Assembly: GCF_004364435.1 (NCBI RefSeq)
Contig: NZ_SOCT01000002.1
Span: 62,001-126,000 of the forward strand
Reading direction: 5' to 3'
Length of the DNA stretch: 64,000 nt
Origin: Pseudomonas sp. LP_7_YM
Lineage (GTDB): Bacteria; Pseudomonadota; Gammaproteobacteria; Pseudomonadales; Pseudomonadaceae
Below the pieces are notes generated by a model. That model saw only the letters and a program-made list of their open reading frames with translations. It ran no database searches and was not told where the DNA came from. Both the position numbers and the translations under genes were made by a program. Shown in pieces: positions 7,948-15,079 of the stretch (positions within the stretch are counted from its first letter, which is position 1; each line of letters opens with the position of its first letter).

Positions 7948-8970
7948 ATGTTCGCTCTCATGCAAGACTCACGCGTTCAATCGCTGCACCTGATCGTCGA
8001 CCCACCGACGTACCTTAAAGCAGTGATCGCGATCCACAGCAGCCAGAAGGGTCCGGCTCTGGGTGGTTGTCGCTATTTGTCCTATCCAAGCGAAGAGGGC
8101 GCCTTGGAAGACGCTGTTCAGCTGGCAAGGAACATGAGCTACAAAGCCGTGCTGGCGGGTCTTTCGCTAGGCGGTGGAGCGGCCGTCATCCTGCGTCCTG
8201 CCCAGGTGCCGGACCGCGCTGCGTTGTTCGAGGCCTTCGGGCGCTTTATCCAGACGCTGGGTGGCCGCTATATCGCGGCCATTGATAGCGGTACGTCCCG
8301 CGAAGACATGGACTGCATTGCGCACGCCACCCAGCATGTAACTTCTACCACCGAATCGGGCGACTCGACCGGCTATACCGCTCTGGGGCTGTATACCGGC
8401 ATTCGGACTACTGCCCTTGCGCGGCTGGGCAGCGATAACCTGGAAGGGCTGCGCGTGGCTGTTCAGGGCCTGGGCCACGTGGGCTGGGCGCTGGCTGAAC
8501 AGCTTCACGCTGCAGGAGCCGAGTTGCTGGTTGCAGACCTGGATAGCGACAAGGTACAGCTGGCAATGGAACAGATGGGGGCCAAACCCATCGCCAGTGA
8601 GGCACTCATCAGTACGCCTTGTGACATTCTTGCGCCCTGTGGGCTGGGCGGAGTACTCAACAGCCAAAGCGTTACCAAGCTTCGTTGCGCCGCTGTGGCC
8701 GGAGGGGCGAACAATCAGCTGCGCTGCGCAGCTACCGCCGATCAGCTTGAAGCACGCGGTATTCTTTACGCTCCCGATTACGTTATCAATTCAGGCGGAT
8801 TGATTTATGTCGCCCTGCAACATCAAGGCGAAAATCCAGATACCATCACTGCCCATCTGTCGCAGATAGGAGCGCGGCTGACAGAAATATTTGCCCACGC
8901 CCAAGCCGAGAAGCGTTCACCGGCGCGGGTGGCCGACGCACTGGCGGAACGACTGCTCAGTCTCGAGTAG
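7948..8970 (+). CDS. Leucine/Glu/Phe/Val dehydrogenase family protein with altered active site
   Basis: A 340-residue amino-acid dehydrogenase of the leucine dehydrogenase type. These normally deaminate branched-chain amino acids to 2-oxo acids with NAD. Visible are the substrate-site lysine in MSYKAVLAG (K66), the catalytic-loop aspartate in RYIAAIDSGTS (D113), and the NAD-binding VAVQGLGHVGWALAE. The motif normally read as GGGKAVI is GGGAAVI here. The position of the catalytic lysine (K80 in Bacillus LeuDH numbering) is Ala78. The frame is intact and the gene has a good GGGAG ribosome-binding site, so it is expressed as a full-length protein. It may be inactive, altered or regulatory. Confidence 0.85.
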   Translation: MFALMQDSRVQSLHLIVDPPTYLKAVIAIHSSQKGPALGGCRYLSYPSEEGALEDAVQLARNMSYKAVLAGLSLGGGAAVILRPAQVPDRAALFEAFGRFIQTLGGRYIAAIDSGTSREDMDCIAHATQHVTSTTESGDSTGYTALGLYTGIRTTALARLGSDNLEGLRVAVQGLGHVGWALAEQLHAAGAELLVADLDSDKVQLAMEQMGAKPIASEALISTPCDILAPCGLGGVLNSQSVTKLRCAAVAGGANNQLRCAATADQLEARGILYAPDYVINSGGLIYVALQHQGENPDTITAHLSQIGARLTEIFAHAQAEKRSPARVADALAERLLSLE

Positions 8971-9130
8971 CCATTTGATCTGCTCCGATGAGCGTGTCTG
9001 CACTGCGATTTTTGCCAAGCGCTGTGGTGGCTGGCAAAACCGCGAGCAAGCTCAAATTCGCGACAGGGCCGGACCGATTGCGCGGTGACGTGTGTTGTGG
9101 AAACAGAGCGCCACCCTTGTCATTTGGCGT

Positions 9131-9394
9131 TCATTCTTCAGCGGTTGCGCTGAGCAACTCACTCAACGCATCAGGCTGATTCTTGAATGCACGGGCAAAA
9201 ACGTCGCGGTTTTTCGCCATATAGATACCTGCTTCTTCAACCTGTGCTTCGGACAGGGACGGCACAGCTTTACTCAATACGCTGGACAACAGCTCGGCGA
9301 GTTCGAGCATTTTGTCATGACGGTCAGCTTCGGCTTTATCCATGAACAAACGCTCCAGATCTCGGCTGCTGCGGTATACCACTTCGACGGCCAT
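9131..9394 (-). CDS. yebG: YebG-family DNA-damage-inducible protein
   Basis: An 87-residue protein starting MAVEVVYRSSRDLERLFMDK, with the family pattern DKMLELAELL and a C-terminal acidic tail. YebG is a small SOS-induced protein of unclear biochemical role in E. coli. The promoter region contains a near-perfect LexA operator 45 bases upstream of the start, which supports both the identity and the regulation. Confidence 0.9.
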   Translation of the reverse strand: MAVEVVYRSSRDLERLFMDKAEADRHDKMLELAELLSSVLSKAVPSLSEAQVEEAGIYMAKNRDVFARAFKNQPDALSELLSATAEE

Positions 9395-9438
9395 TTACCA
9401 CCTCATATGCCTTCACGATAAATATCTTTAGCGGGGTA

Positions 9439-9454
9439 CTGTGTTTTTATACAG
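9439..9454 (-). promoter_or_regulatory. LexA (SOS) box upstream of yebG
   Basis: CTGTGTTTTTATACAG fits the CTG-N10-CAG LexA operator with an AT-rich core. It sits about 45 bases upstream of the yebG start codon, where it would overlap the promoter. Predicted: repression by LexA and induction on DNA damage. Confidence 0.88.
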
Positions 9455-9650
9455 TGCGCAGCATAAGGGAATCCCTGCCGCTTGGGTAGTGGAATTTCAC
9501 AGGCTTATCAGCGTCAACGATCCGCCTTGCGACAACCGGTCACGTTCTCAACCATGGCCGACGACCTCTTTAATGCCTGGTGCCCCGCGCACGCATAAGC
9601 GTCACGCGAGCGCGCTATCATCCGTTTCGGATCAATCAAGGAAGTACATC

Positions 9651-10139
9651 GTGAAAATCAATTGGGCCGAGTCCCTTCGTCAGCACGTACACAGCTACGC
9701 CGAATCGCTGGGCAATCTGTTCGTCGAGACGTTCCACTATCTGGCACTGTTCGCCATCGGCGCTGTCACCGCATGGGCTGCGGTCGTGGCTTTTTTGGGC
9801 ATGCTGGATAAAGGGCAGATTACGGTTGACGACATCCTGCTCTTATTCATCTACCTGGAGTTGGGTGCGATGGTGGGGATCTATTTCAAGACCAACCACA
9901 TGCCTGTGCGCTTCCTGATCTACGTTGCGATCACGGCGCTGACACGCTTGCTGATCTCCGATGTTTCGCACCATGCACCGCCGGACCTGGGCGTTGTGTA
10001 CCTCAGCGGTGCGATTCTGTTGCTCGCGTTCGCGATTCTGGTGGTTCGCTACGCGTCGTCGCAGTTTCCATCAGTAAAAATCCCGGACCCCCATGGCAAG
10101 ACCAAAGGGGCGGTGATCGAGGAAAAAGGAGAAATTTGA
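9651..10139 (+). CDS. PsiE-family membrane protein
   Basis: A 162-residue membrane protein. The start is placed at GTG 9651 (MKINWAESLRQHVHSYAESL) because AAGGAAG lies just before it and the upstream in-frame codons have no homology. Four hydrophobic segments are visible: LALFAIGAVTAWAAVVAFLG, ILLLFIYLELGAMVGIYF, VRFLIYVAITALTRLLI and GVVYLSGAILLLAFAILVV. The family name comes from phosphate-starvation-inducible E of E. coli; the molecular role is not known. No Pho box is evident upstream. Confidence 0.85.
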   Translation: MKINWAESLRQHVHSYAESLGNLFVETFHYLALFAIGAVTAWAAVVAFLGMLDKGQITVDDILLLFIYLELGAMVGIYFKTNHMPVRFLIYVAITALTRLLISDVSHHAPPDLGVVYLSGAILLLAFAILVVRYASSQFPSVKIPDPHGKTKGAVIEEKGEI

Positions 10140-10232
10140 TAGGGAGAGTGAAGCGGGCTGATGAGTAGCCCCCCAATGCTGGGGGAGTATGACAGGAGCG
10201 CTAGCCGTGTCTTTTTACCGAGCACAATCTGA

Positions 10233-10261
10233 ACCCGTGCCCAACATACATGGGCGCGGGT
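10233..10261. terminator. GC-rich hairpin between convergent psiE-like and lipoprotein genes
   Basis: ACCCGTGCCCA (10233-10243) pairs with TGGGCGCGGGT (10251-10261) with one mismatch. It sits between two convergent genes, together with a smaller CCCCC/GGGGG hairpin near 10157-10175. There is no clear U-run, so termination is only suggested by position. Confidence 0.35.
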
Positions 10262-10275
10262 CACCCTACAGATGA

Positions 10276-10620
10276 TCAGTTAACCCACACGCCAACGTGA
10301 TAATGCCAGCCATCGCCACGGCTTTCCCAGTACGGATGCTGATACCGATAACCGGGCCGGATCGGCTCCCAGTGACCATGTACGGGTACGTAGCGGTTGC
10401 CCTCCCAGCGCCAGTAACCACGAGACCAGACATAGCCTGACCGCGATGGCGGTTCTTGCTCGATGATGCGCGTGGGCGGTGCTTGCGGAGCGACCACTTC
10501 AACATACTCGGCTCGCGGGCCGGGGCGTTCGACTACCCGCCGGTCATGAACAACCCGTTCTTCCACGCAGCCGGTCGTCACCACCAGCGCCCCAATCACT
10601 GCCAAATAACGTAGAGACAT
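10276..10620 (-). CDS. Small YXWGXW-like lipoprotein
   Basis: A 114-residue protein starting MSLRYLAVIGALVVTTGCVE, with a lipobox (VTTGC) at about residues 14-18. This predicts an outer-membrane or periplasmic lipoprotein. The C-terminal half is rich in Tyr, Trp and Gly (YVWSRGYWRWEGNRYVPVHGHWEP, GDGWHYHVGVW), as in the YXWGXW-repeat envelope proteins. GAGGTG precedes the ATG at 10620; a longer in-frame start at 10644 is less likely. Function unknown. Confidence 0.8.
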   Translation of the reverse strand: MSLRYLAVIGALVVTTGCVEERVVHDRRVVERPGPRAEYVEVVAPQAPPTRIIEQEPPSRSGYVWSRGYWRWEGNRYVPVHGHWEPIRPGYRYQHPYWESRGDGWHYHVGVWVN

Positions 10621-10820
10621 ATCGCACCTCTGACTTATCCACACTCGACACCACTCGGCTTACGCCCGGTGATTCGCTTGGATTTGTTGTAACAGGTCGT
10701 TTCTGTCTGAGGGCTGAACTGGGACGGTATAAGGAAGAGCAATCGACCGGAGGCGGGTACAGCCAGGCTAACGAAGAGAAGGCGATGGTTCAGTCGCCTC
10801 CGTTAGTCTCGTTTCATCGG

Positions 10821-11150
10821 TTACAGGCCCGCGCTCAGTTGAGGGCGATTGAGAAAGGCTTGGCGCCCCGGTGGCGGGGACAATTGTTTGAGATCCCCGT
10901 CGGTCATGGCGGCGAGTATCTTGATCGCACTATGGCCTTGTTCGATGGCGATGCCGAATTGCACGCTCTCGATCAAGCGACGCAGGCGCTTGGGTGAGTT
11001 GCGTTGCTCTGGGCTGATCAAACGTTTTGCGACCACGCCTGACTCGTTGGAGAGTGTCAGCATGATGGTTCCGTCGAGGCCCTGGATGCTCAAATTGACC
11101 CGGTAGTCTGGGTGAAAAGCATCAGTAATCTGTTGAAAAGGATTTTCCAT
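10821..11150 (-). CDS. DUF3509-family protein
   Basis: A 109-residue soluble protein beginning MENPFQQITDAFHPDYRVNL, with SIQGLDGTIMLTLSN and the characteristic 'SPEQRNSPKRLRRLIESVQFGIAIEQG'-type region (shown here as short pieces). It matches the Pseudomonas-restricted DUF3509 family, whose members have no assigned biochemical activity. It is monocistronic, flanked by regions without genes. Confidence 0.8.
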   Translation of the reverse strand: MENPFQQITDAFHPDYRVNLSIQGLDGTIMLTLSNESGVVAKRLISPEQRNSPKRLRRLIESVQFGIAIEQGHSAIKILAAMTDGDLKQLSPPPGRQAFLNRPQLSAGL

Positions 11151-11514
11151 GGCCTGTCACCTGATTAGCTGTCCGCATACATTGACTCGGGATTAGTGCC
11201 TTTAGTTCTGAAGGCATGATCAACGGCGGAAGGTCTCTCACTTCGCCTGGAAGGGTCGACACTGTCCATTGGCGGGCTTTGAAGCCTGACTCATGGGAGC
11301 TTGCATGCTTTGGGCCATCGAGGATGAACGGTCGCGGCGGCAGGCATGAACGTATTTCAGCCCTGTATTTGGGAAGAAAGTACACCTTTCTAATTAATTA
11401 CTTCGTGATAACGGTGTACCGCAGTGGGTTGAGCTGAGCACTGATAGTGGGCTGCGCGCATGGTTTGTGTGCACAAGTGTTCGGGCCGGGCGGATCTTTC
11501 CCTGTCTGAATCAA

Positions 11515-11549
11515 AAAGGGCGGGCCTGTTTCAACAAGGCCCGCCCTTT
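11515..11549. terminator. Intrinsic terminator downstream of hpf-like gene
   Basis: AAAGGGCGGGCC (11515-11526) pairs perfectly with GGCCCGCCCTTT (11538-11549) around an 11-base loop. On the minus strand, the transcript of the HPF-like gene ends here with A/T-rich flanks on both sides (AAAAA before, TTTATT after), so it could work in both directions. Confidence 0.85.
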
Positions 11550-11579
11550 ATTGTCGATCGATGTATTCAAGCCGCTGGT

Positions 11580-11999
11580 TTAGCTGTGCAGGGCTTGATC
11601 CTTCTCCAGAAATTCTTCCTGCAACAGGGCATCCGGGTTTTCCGATTCCTCGCCTTGGACGCTGTCGACTGCCGCCATGCCTGGGCGTTTGCTGCGTAAT
11701 TTGCCGAACAGATGCTCCAGTGCGTGATCGAGCTTCACGGCCGCACCATCGACCGCCTGATCAAGCGTATCGGCTTTGTGGGTCACGGAAATGGGTTGGT
11801 GTCCTTTTGGCCGGGCTTCCATCTGGCAGCGGATGTCGTGCGGGCCGGGCTTGTCGCCGTTCTCGTCGCGAATATGGACTTCGATACGAGTGAGATCTTC
11901 TTCGTAGCGGTCGAGCGTGCTTTCAACGGTGGTTCGTACCCACTCCTCCAGTCGGATGCTGCTTTCGATGTGGTTATCGCTGTTGACCTGGATTTGCAT
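11580..11999 (-). CDS. HPF/RaiA-family ribosome-associated protein
   Basis: A 139-residue protein starting MQIQVNSDNHIESSIRLEEW. The beta-alpha-beta-beta-beta-alpha fold is visible: long helix WVRTTVESTLDRYEED, strand LTRIEVHIRDENGDKPG, strand DIRCQMEARPKG and a second helix QAVDGAAVKLDHALEHLFGKL. These match the ribosome hibernation factor domain. An acidic C-terminal tail follows (about 112-139). The start at 11999 is supported by AAGGGAAG upstream. The family binds the 30S decoding region in stationary phase. This is the stand-alone paralogue type, away from rpoN. Confidence 0.85.
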   Translation of the reverse strand: MQIQVNSDNHIESSIRLEEWVRTTVESTLDRYEEDLTRIEVHIRDENGDKPGPHDIRCQMEARPKGHQPISVTHKADTLDQAVDGAAVKLDHALEHLFGKLRSKRPGMAAVDSVQGEESENPDALLQEEFLEKDQALHS

Positions 12000-12115
12000 A
12001 GTTCTTCCCTTACTTTGGCTTGCTCGGGAGAGTCTCGACGACACTGAGTTTTCGTCTGCCCTCAATCACAGTGTTGGCGCCGATGAGCAAACAATTCAAC
12101 CCCCTGCGTGAGAGA

Positions 12116-12141
12116 AAATATTTCAGAGCTGAAATATTTTT
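12116..12141 (-). terminator. AT-rich hairpin after the fecA remnant
   Basis: AAATATTTCA (12116-12125) pairs with TGAAATATTT (12130-12139) around GAGC. On the minus strand it follows the end of the decayed fecA gene and precedes the HPF-like gene, and the hairpin ends in a T-run. It probably terminates the old fec transcript. Confidence 0.45.
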
Positions 12142-12212
12142 GCGCTCAAGCCATCAAACTGCAGGGGCCGACTCGCAGCAAGCCGGCTTCTGCAGGGAGG
12201 TTGTCTCGGCAG

Positions 12213-13325
12213 TCAGAACGCTACTGACGTCTGCACATACAGCGTGCGCGGTTCGCCGACGTATTTGCCCTTGTTGTTGTCATCGAATGAACGGGTGAAA
12301 TACTCGGGGTTGAAGATGTTTTTCACTCCGACCGCCCACGTTCAGGTCCGACATCTGTGGGCCGAAGTCGTACGCTGCGCGGCTGCTGAACAGCATGTAC
12401 CCAGCAATGCGCCCGGTGCTGCCATCGGCACTTTCAGCGGACGTGTTGGCGTTATCGGCAGCGTAGACGTCGAAACCCGACAGCATCGGGCTCAAACCGT
12501 CCAGCGCATAGTTGACGCTGGTCTCGATGCCCTCGTGCCGGGTGTGCCCATGGGCGATCACCGTATCGTTAGTCTGATTACTCTCATCCTGGTGATCGAA
12601 ATTGATCAGAAACGCTCCGATTTCCGCCCGCAAGTTGCCATTGTCGTAGCGGGTACCCAGTTCCCAGGTGCGCGCTTTTTCGGGTTTTACTTCGCCACCC
12701 GCTACTCGATTCGGCATCTGGCTGTATTGCACCGAGCCGAACGAGCCTTCGGTGTTGGCGTACAGATTCCAGCTTTCGGTCAGGTGATACAGCACGTTCA
12801 GTGCGGGCAACGCGGTGTTGTAGTCGCCCTGGTATTGACGTGGGTGAGGTTGTTGTTCTGCGCCGAATCGATCATCTCGTAGCGGATGCCCGGGGTGAAC
12901 GTCCACTTGCCGATATCGATGCGGTCGTCGATGAAGAACGCGTGCGCTTCGGTCGAGCCGCGAGTATCCCGGTCGTTGCGGCTATCGGTGGTCGGCAGCA
13001 GATTGAGCGCGGTGTTTTCGCGATAGTGCAGTTCATGGCCGGCTTCGTTGATGTACCGAGAGCCGACCCCCACGTCGTGCCGCGTGTTTCCCAGCCGAAA
13101 CCTTGGGAAAAGCGCGTTTCGATGCCGCGCACCCGGTACTCGCGCGACGACAGCGACACAAAGCTGCCTTGATCGAGATAGCCGCTGCGCAGGGTCTTGG
13201 TGAAGAAGCTGTTGACCGTGAACTCGCGGGCGTTTTCCTGTTGCCCATGCTGACCGGGGCGAATGACAACTGCGGCTGGCCATAAGGGGCGAAGGGCACG
13301 GGTATGCCGTCCACCCAGGCCCCGC
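12213..13325 (-). pseudogene. Decayed FecA-like TonB-dependent receptor gene
   Basis: Reading the minus strand in shifting frames gives receptor sequence from plug to C-terminus. It begins at WVDGIPVPFAPYGQPQLSF and then, after a deletion, gives REFTVNSFFTKTLRSGYLD, GIETRFSQGFGWETR, HDVGVGSRYINEAGHELHY, WTFTPGIRYEMIDSA, ARTWELGTRYDNGNLRAEIG and finally KNIFNPEYFTRSFDD..VQTSVAF-stop at 12213. Frameshifts lie near 12330, 12840 and 13080. The N-terminus, signalling domain and much of the barrel are absent. This matches FecA (ferric citrate) receptors best. It cannot make a functional receptor. Confidence 0.85.
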
Positions 13326-14010
13326 TGGCGGCATCTACCGGTCGAACCGGCTCCCAGCCGCTGCGGTTCAAGGATACCTGCTGGGCAGCATTGACCATCA
13401 GGTCCGCACCGACTCGCTCAGTCGGACTCAACTCAACGCTGCCAGCGAATACCGCCAACTGTGTCCGACCCCTCAACTGATGCACATTGAACCGCGCGCC
13501 ACTGCCCGCCGCACGCAGGCTGCCTTCAGCGGTCAGCCCCTGCCCGCTGTCGAAGCGCACGTCCAGCGCGGTGTCGGTATTGAGTTGCAGCGGGCGGCCA
13601 TCGGCCACGGCGACCTTGCGCCGCTTGCCGATGCTGCTGCGGTAGTCGGCCAGCAACGGCGGCAGTTCGAGCCGGTCGCGAGCACTCCAGGTGGGCACCG
13701 AACCTGCGCCAAGCAACAGCAGCAGCTTGAGTGCCTGACGTCGGCTGCCGGATTTCGGCGCATTGATCGCGGCATCGGCCAATGGCGACGACAGACCGTG
13801 CAGCCGCTGGTTGACCCGCTGGATATGCCCCCATGCGCGCTGATCATCGCTATGGCTGTTGAGCCACAATGGCCAGGCGTGCTGACGGCCGGAATCGAGA
13901 TGGCCGCTCTGCATTTCGAGCAGCCAGTTGACCGCCTGCTCGGCCACTTGCGGGGAAATATCGGGTCGGTTCAGCGAGTCCAGTCCCGGCCCGCTCAGTC
14001 GCGCAGTCAT
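13313..14010 (-). pseudogene. FecR-like anti-sigma regulator, truncated and fused into the fecA remnant
   Basis: The frame starts as a normal FecR: ISPQVAEQAVNWLLEMQSG (FecR N-terminal domain), QRAWGHIQRVNQRLHGL, a membrane-segment region LKLLLLLGAGSVPTWSA and the periplasmic FecR domain LNTDTALDVRFDSGQG..RTQLAVFAGSVEL. At about residue 230 it passes straight into fecA plug sequence (WVDGIPVPFAPYGQPQ), so the FecR C-terminal signalling part and the fecA start were deleted together. The ATG overlaps the stop of fecI (ATGA). The chimeric frame runs on to 13033 as out-of-frame receptor sequence. Confidence 0.85.
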
Positions 14011-14521
14011 AGTGCGAAATAGCAGCGCATGGCCGCTTTGCTCAGATGACGCTTTACGGTTGCGACGGAAATACTCAGGCGCGCGGCGATCTGGTTGTGG
14101 GTCAGACCGTCGATCTGCGCCAGCAGGAACGCGCGTTTGACCAGAAGGGGCAGGCCATCGAGCAACTGGTCCAGTTCGACCAGTGTTTCCAGAATGATCG
14201 CCCGCTGCTCTTCGGAAGGTGCGACCGCTTCAGGCTGTTCGGACAGCGCCCGGTAATAGGCCTGTTCCAGTTCCTGACGTCGGTAGTGGTTACACAGCAC
14301 GCGTTTGGCGATGGTCGTCAGGACGCGCGAGGCTCGACCAACTGCGACGTTTCCCGAGCCAGCAAGACTTTGACGAAGCTGTCCTGCGCCAGGCCTGCAG
14401 CGTTGTGCGGGCAGCCCAGCCGACGGCGCGGCCAGCCGGTCAGCCAGTTGTGATGGGCGCTGTAAAGAGCTTCGACAGTGTGATCAAGCCTGGAAGGGGC
14501 TATGGACATGGAGCGTTGCAA
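14007..14521 (-). pseudogene. Frameshifted FecI-type ECF sigma factor gene
   Basis: The 5' part encodes ALYSAHHNWLTGWPRRRLGC and AGLAQDSFVKVLLARETS (region 2). The 3' part encodes CNHYRRQELEQAYYRAL and the region-4 helix-turn-helix LTHNQIAARLSISVATVKRHL. The two are in different frames. Near 14327 one base is missing from the conserved EPRAFLTTIAKR segment, so the 5' frame stops after EPRAS. Only a fragment could be translated. The coding strand faces away from the Fur box at 14570. Confidence 0.88.
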
Positions 14522-14569
14522 CCCGGGGTGAGCCAGTCATTGCGGGGAATTCTGTCAGACTCTTTTGCA

Positions 14570-14588
14570 TATGAGAATATTTATCATT
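14570..14588. promoter_or_regulatory. Fur box between two iron-signalling loci
   Basis: TATGAGAATATTTATCATT closely fits the Pseudomonas Fur consensus (AATGATAATAATTATCATT-type, two abutting hexamers GAGAAT and TATCAT). It lies between the decayed fecI start (about 14509-14521, minus) and the DUF3649 gene (plus). It predicts iron repression of the plus-strand operon and formerly of the minus-strand one. Confidence 0.8.
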
Positions 14589-14719
14589 AGTATTGCGTTC
14601 TTTTCTGCGTACGCCGCGAGCATTTCCTGTTGCGCGCTCGATTTCAGGATGATCACTTCAATGCCGTTTCATTCAACGAGCAGCCCGGATGCCCGCGCCT
14701 TCTGCGGAGCTGGCGCCTG

Positions 14720-15079
14720 ATGGAGGCGCTATCGGTGGACCCGGCTGTGCCCGAAAAAAGCCCAAAGTTTGTTAAAAGAGGCGGTGGGCGCTCGACGGTG
14801 GTGTCCATTCGCTGGCGTCTGGCGGTGGCGTCCCGTGTTGCGGCGGCGGTGTTTGGCGGGTATCTACTGACGGCGCTGTCGAGCATTTGTCTTGCGCAGT
14901 TCCTGCCTCTGGCCAGGGCCGAAGCCGTAGTGCTGGGCATGACCCTTTCGTTTCTGGTTTACCTGCCTGCCGTGCTGTGGTGTTTCGCCTGTCGCACGGC
15001 CTGGCGCGCGTGGCTCGGGCTGTTGCTGCCCTGCGCGGTTTTGGGGGCGATCTACGCCAGCGCGCGGTGGCTATTGTGA
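14720..15079 (+). CDS. DUF3649-family membrane protein of an iron-uptake operon
   Basis: The frame is open from 14630, but homology to DUF3649 proteins starts only at RWRLAVASRVAAAVFGGYLL. The ATG at 14720 or a GTG near 14802 is therefore more likely than the first ATG. Three hydrophobic segments are seen: VASRVAAAVFGGYLLTALSSI, AVVLGMTLSFLVYLPAVLWCF and WLGLLLPCAVLGAIYASARW. Such proteins accompany PepSY and DUF3325 proteins in siderophore loci; their role is not established. The stop overlaps the GTG of the next gene, so they are translationally coupled. Confidence 0.7.
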   Translation: MEALSVDPAVPEKSPKFVKRGGGRSTVVSIRWRLAVASRVAAAVFGGYLLTALSSICLAQFLPLARAEAVVLGMTLSFLVYLPAVLWCFACRTAWRAWLGLLLPCAVLGAIYASARWLL

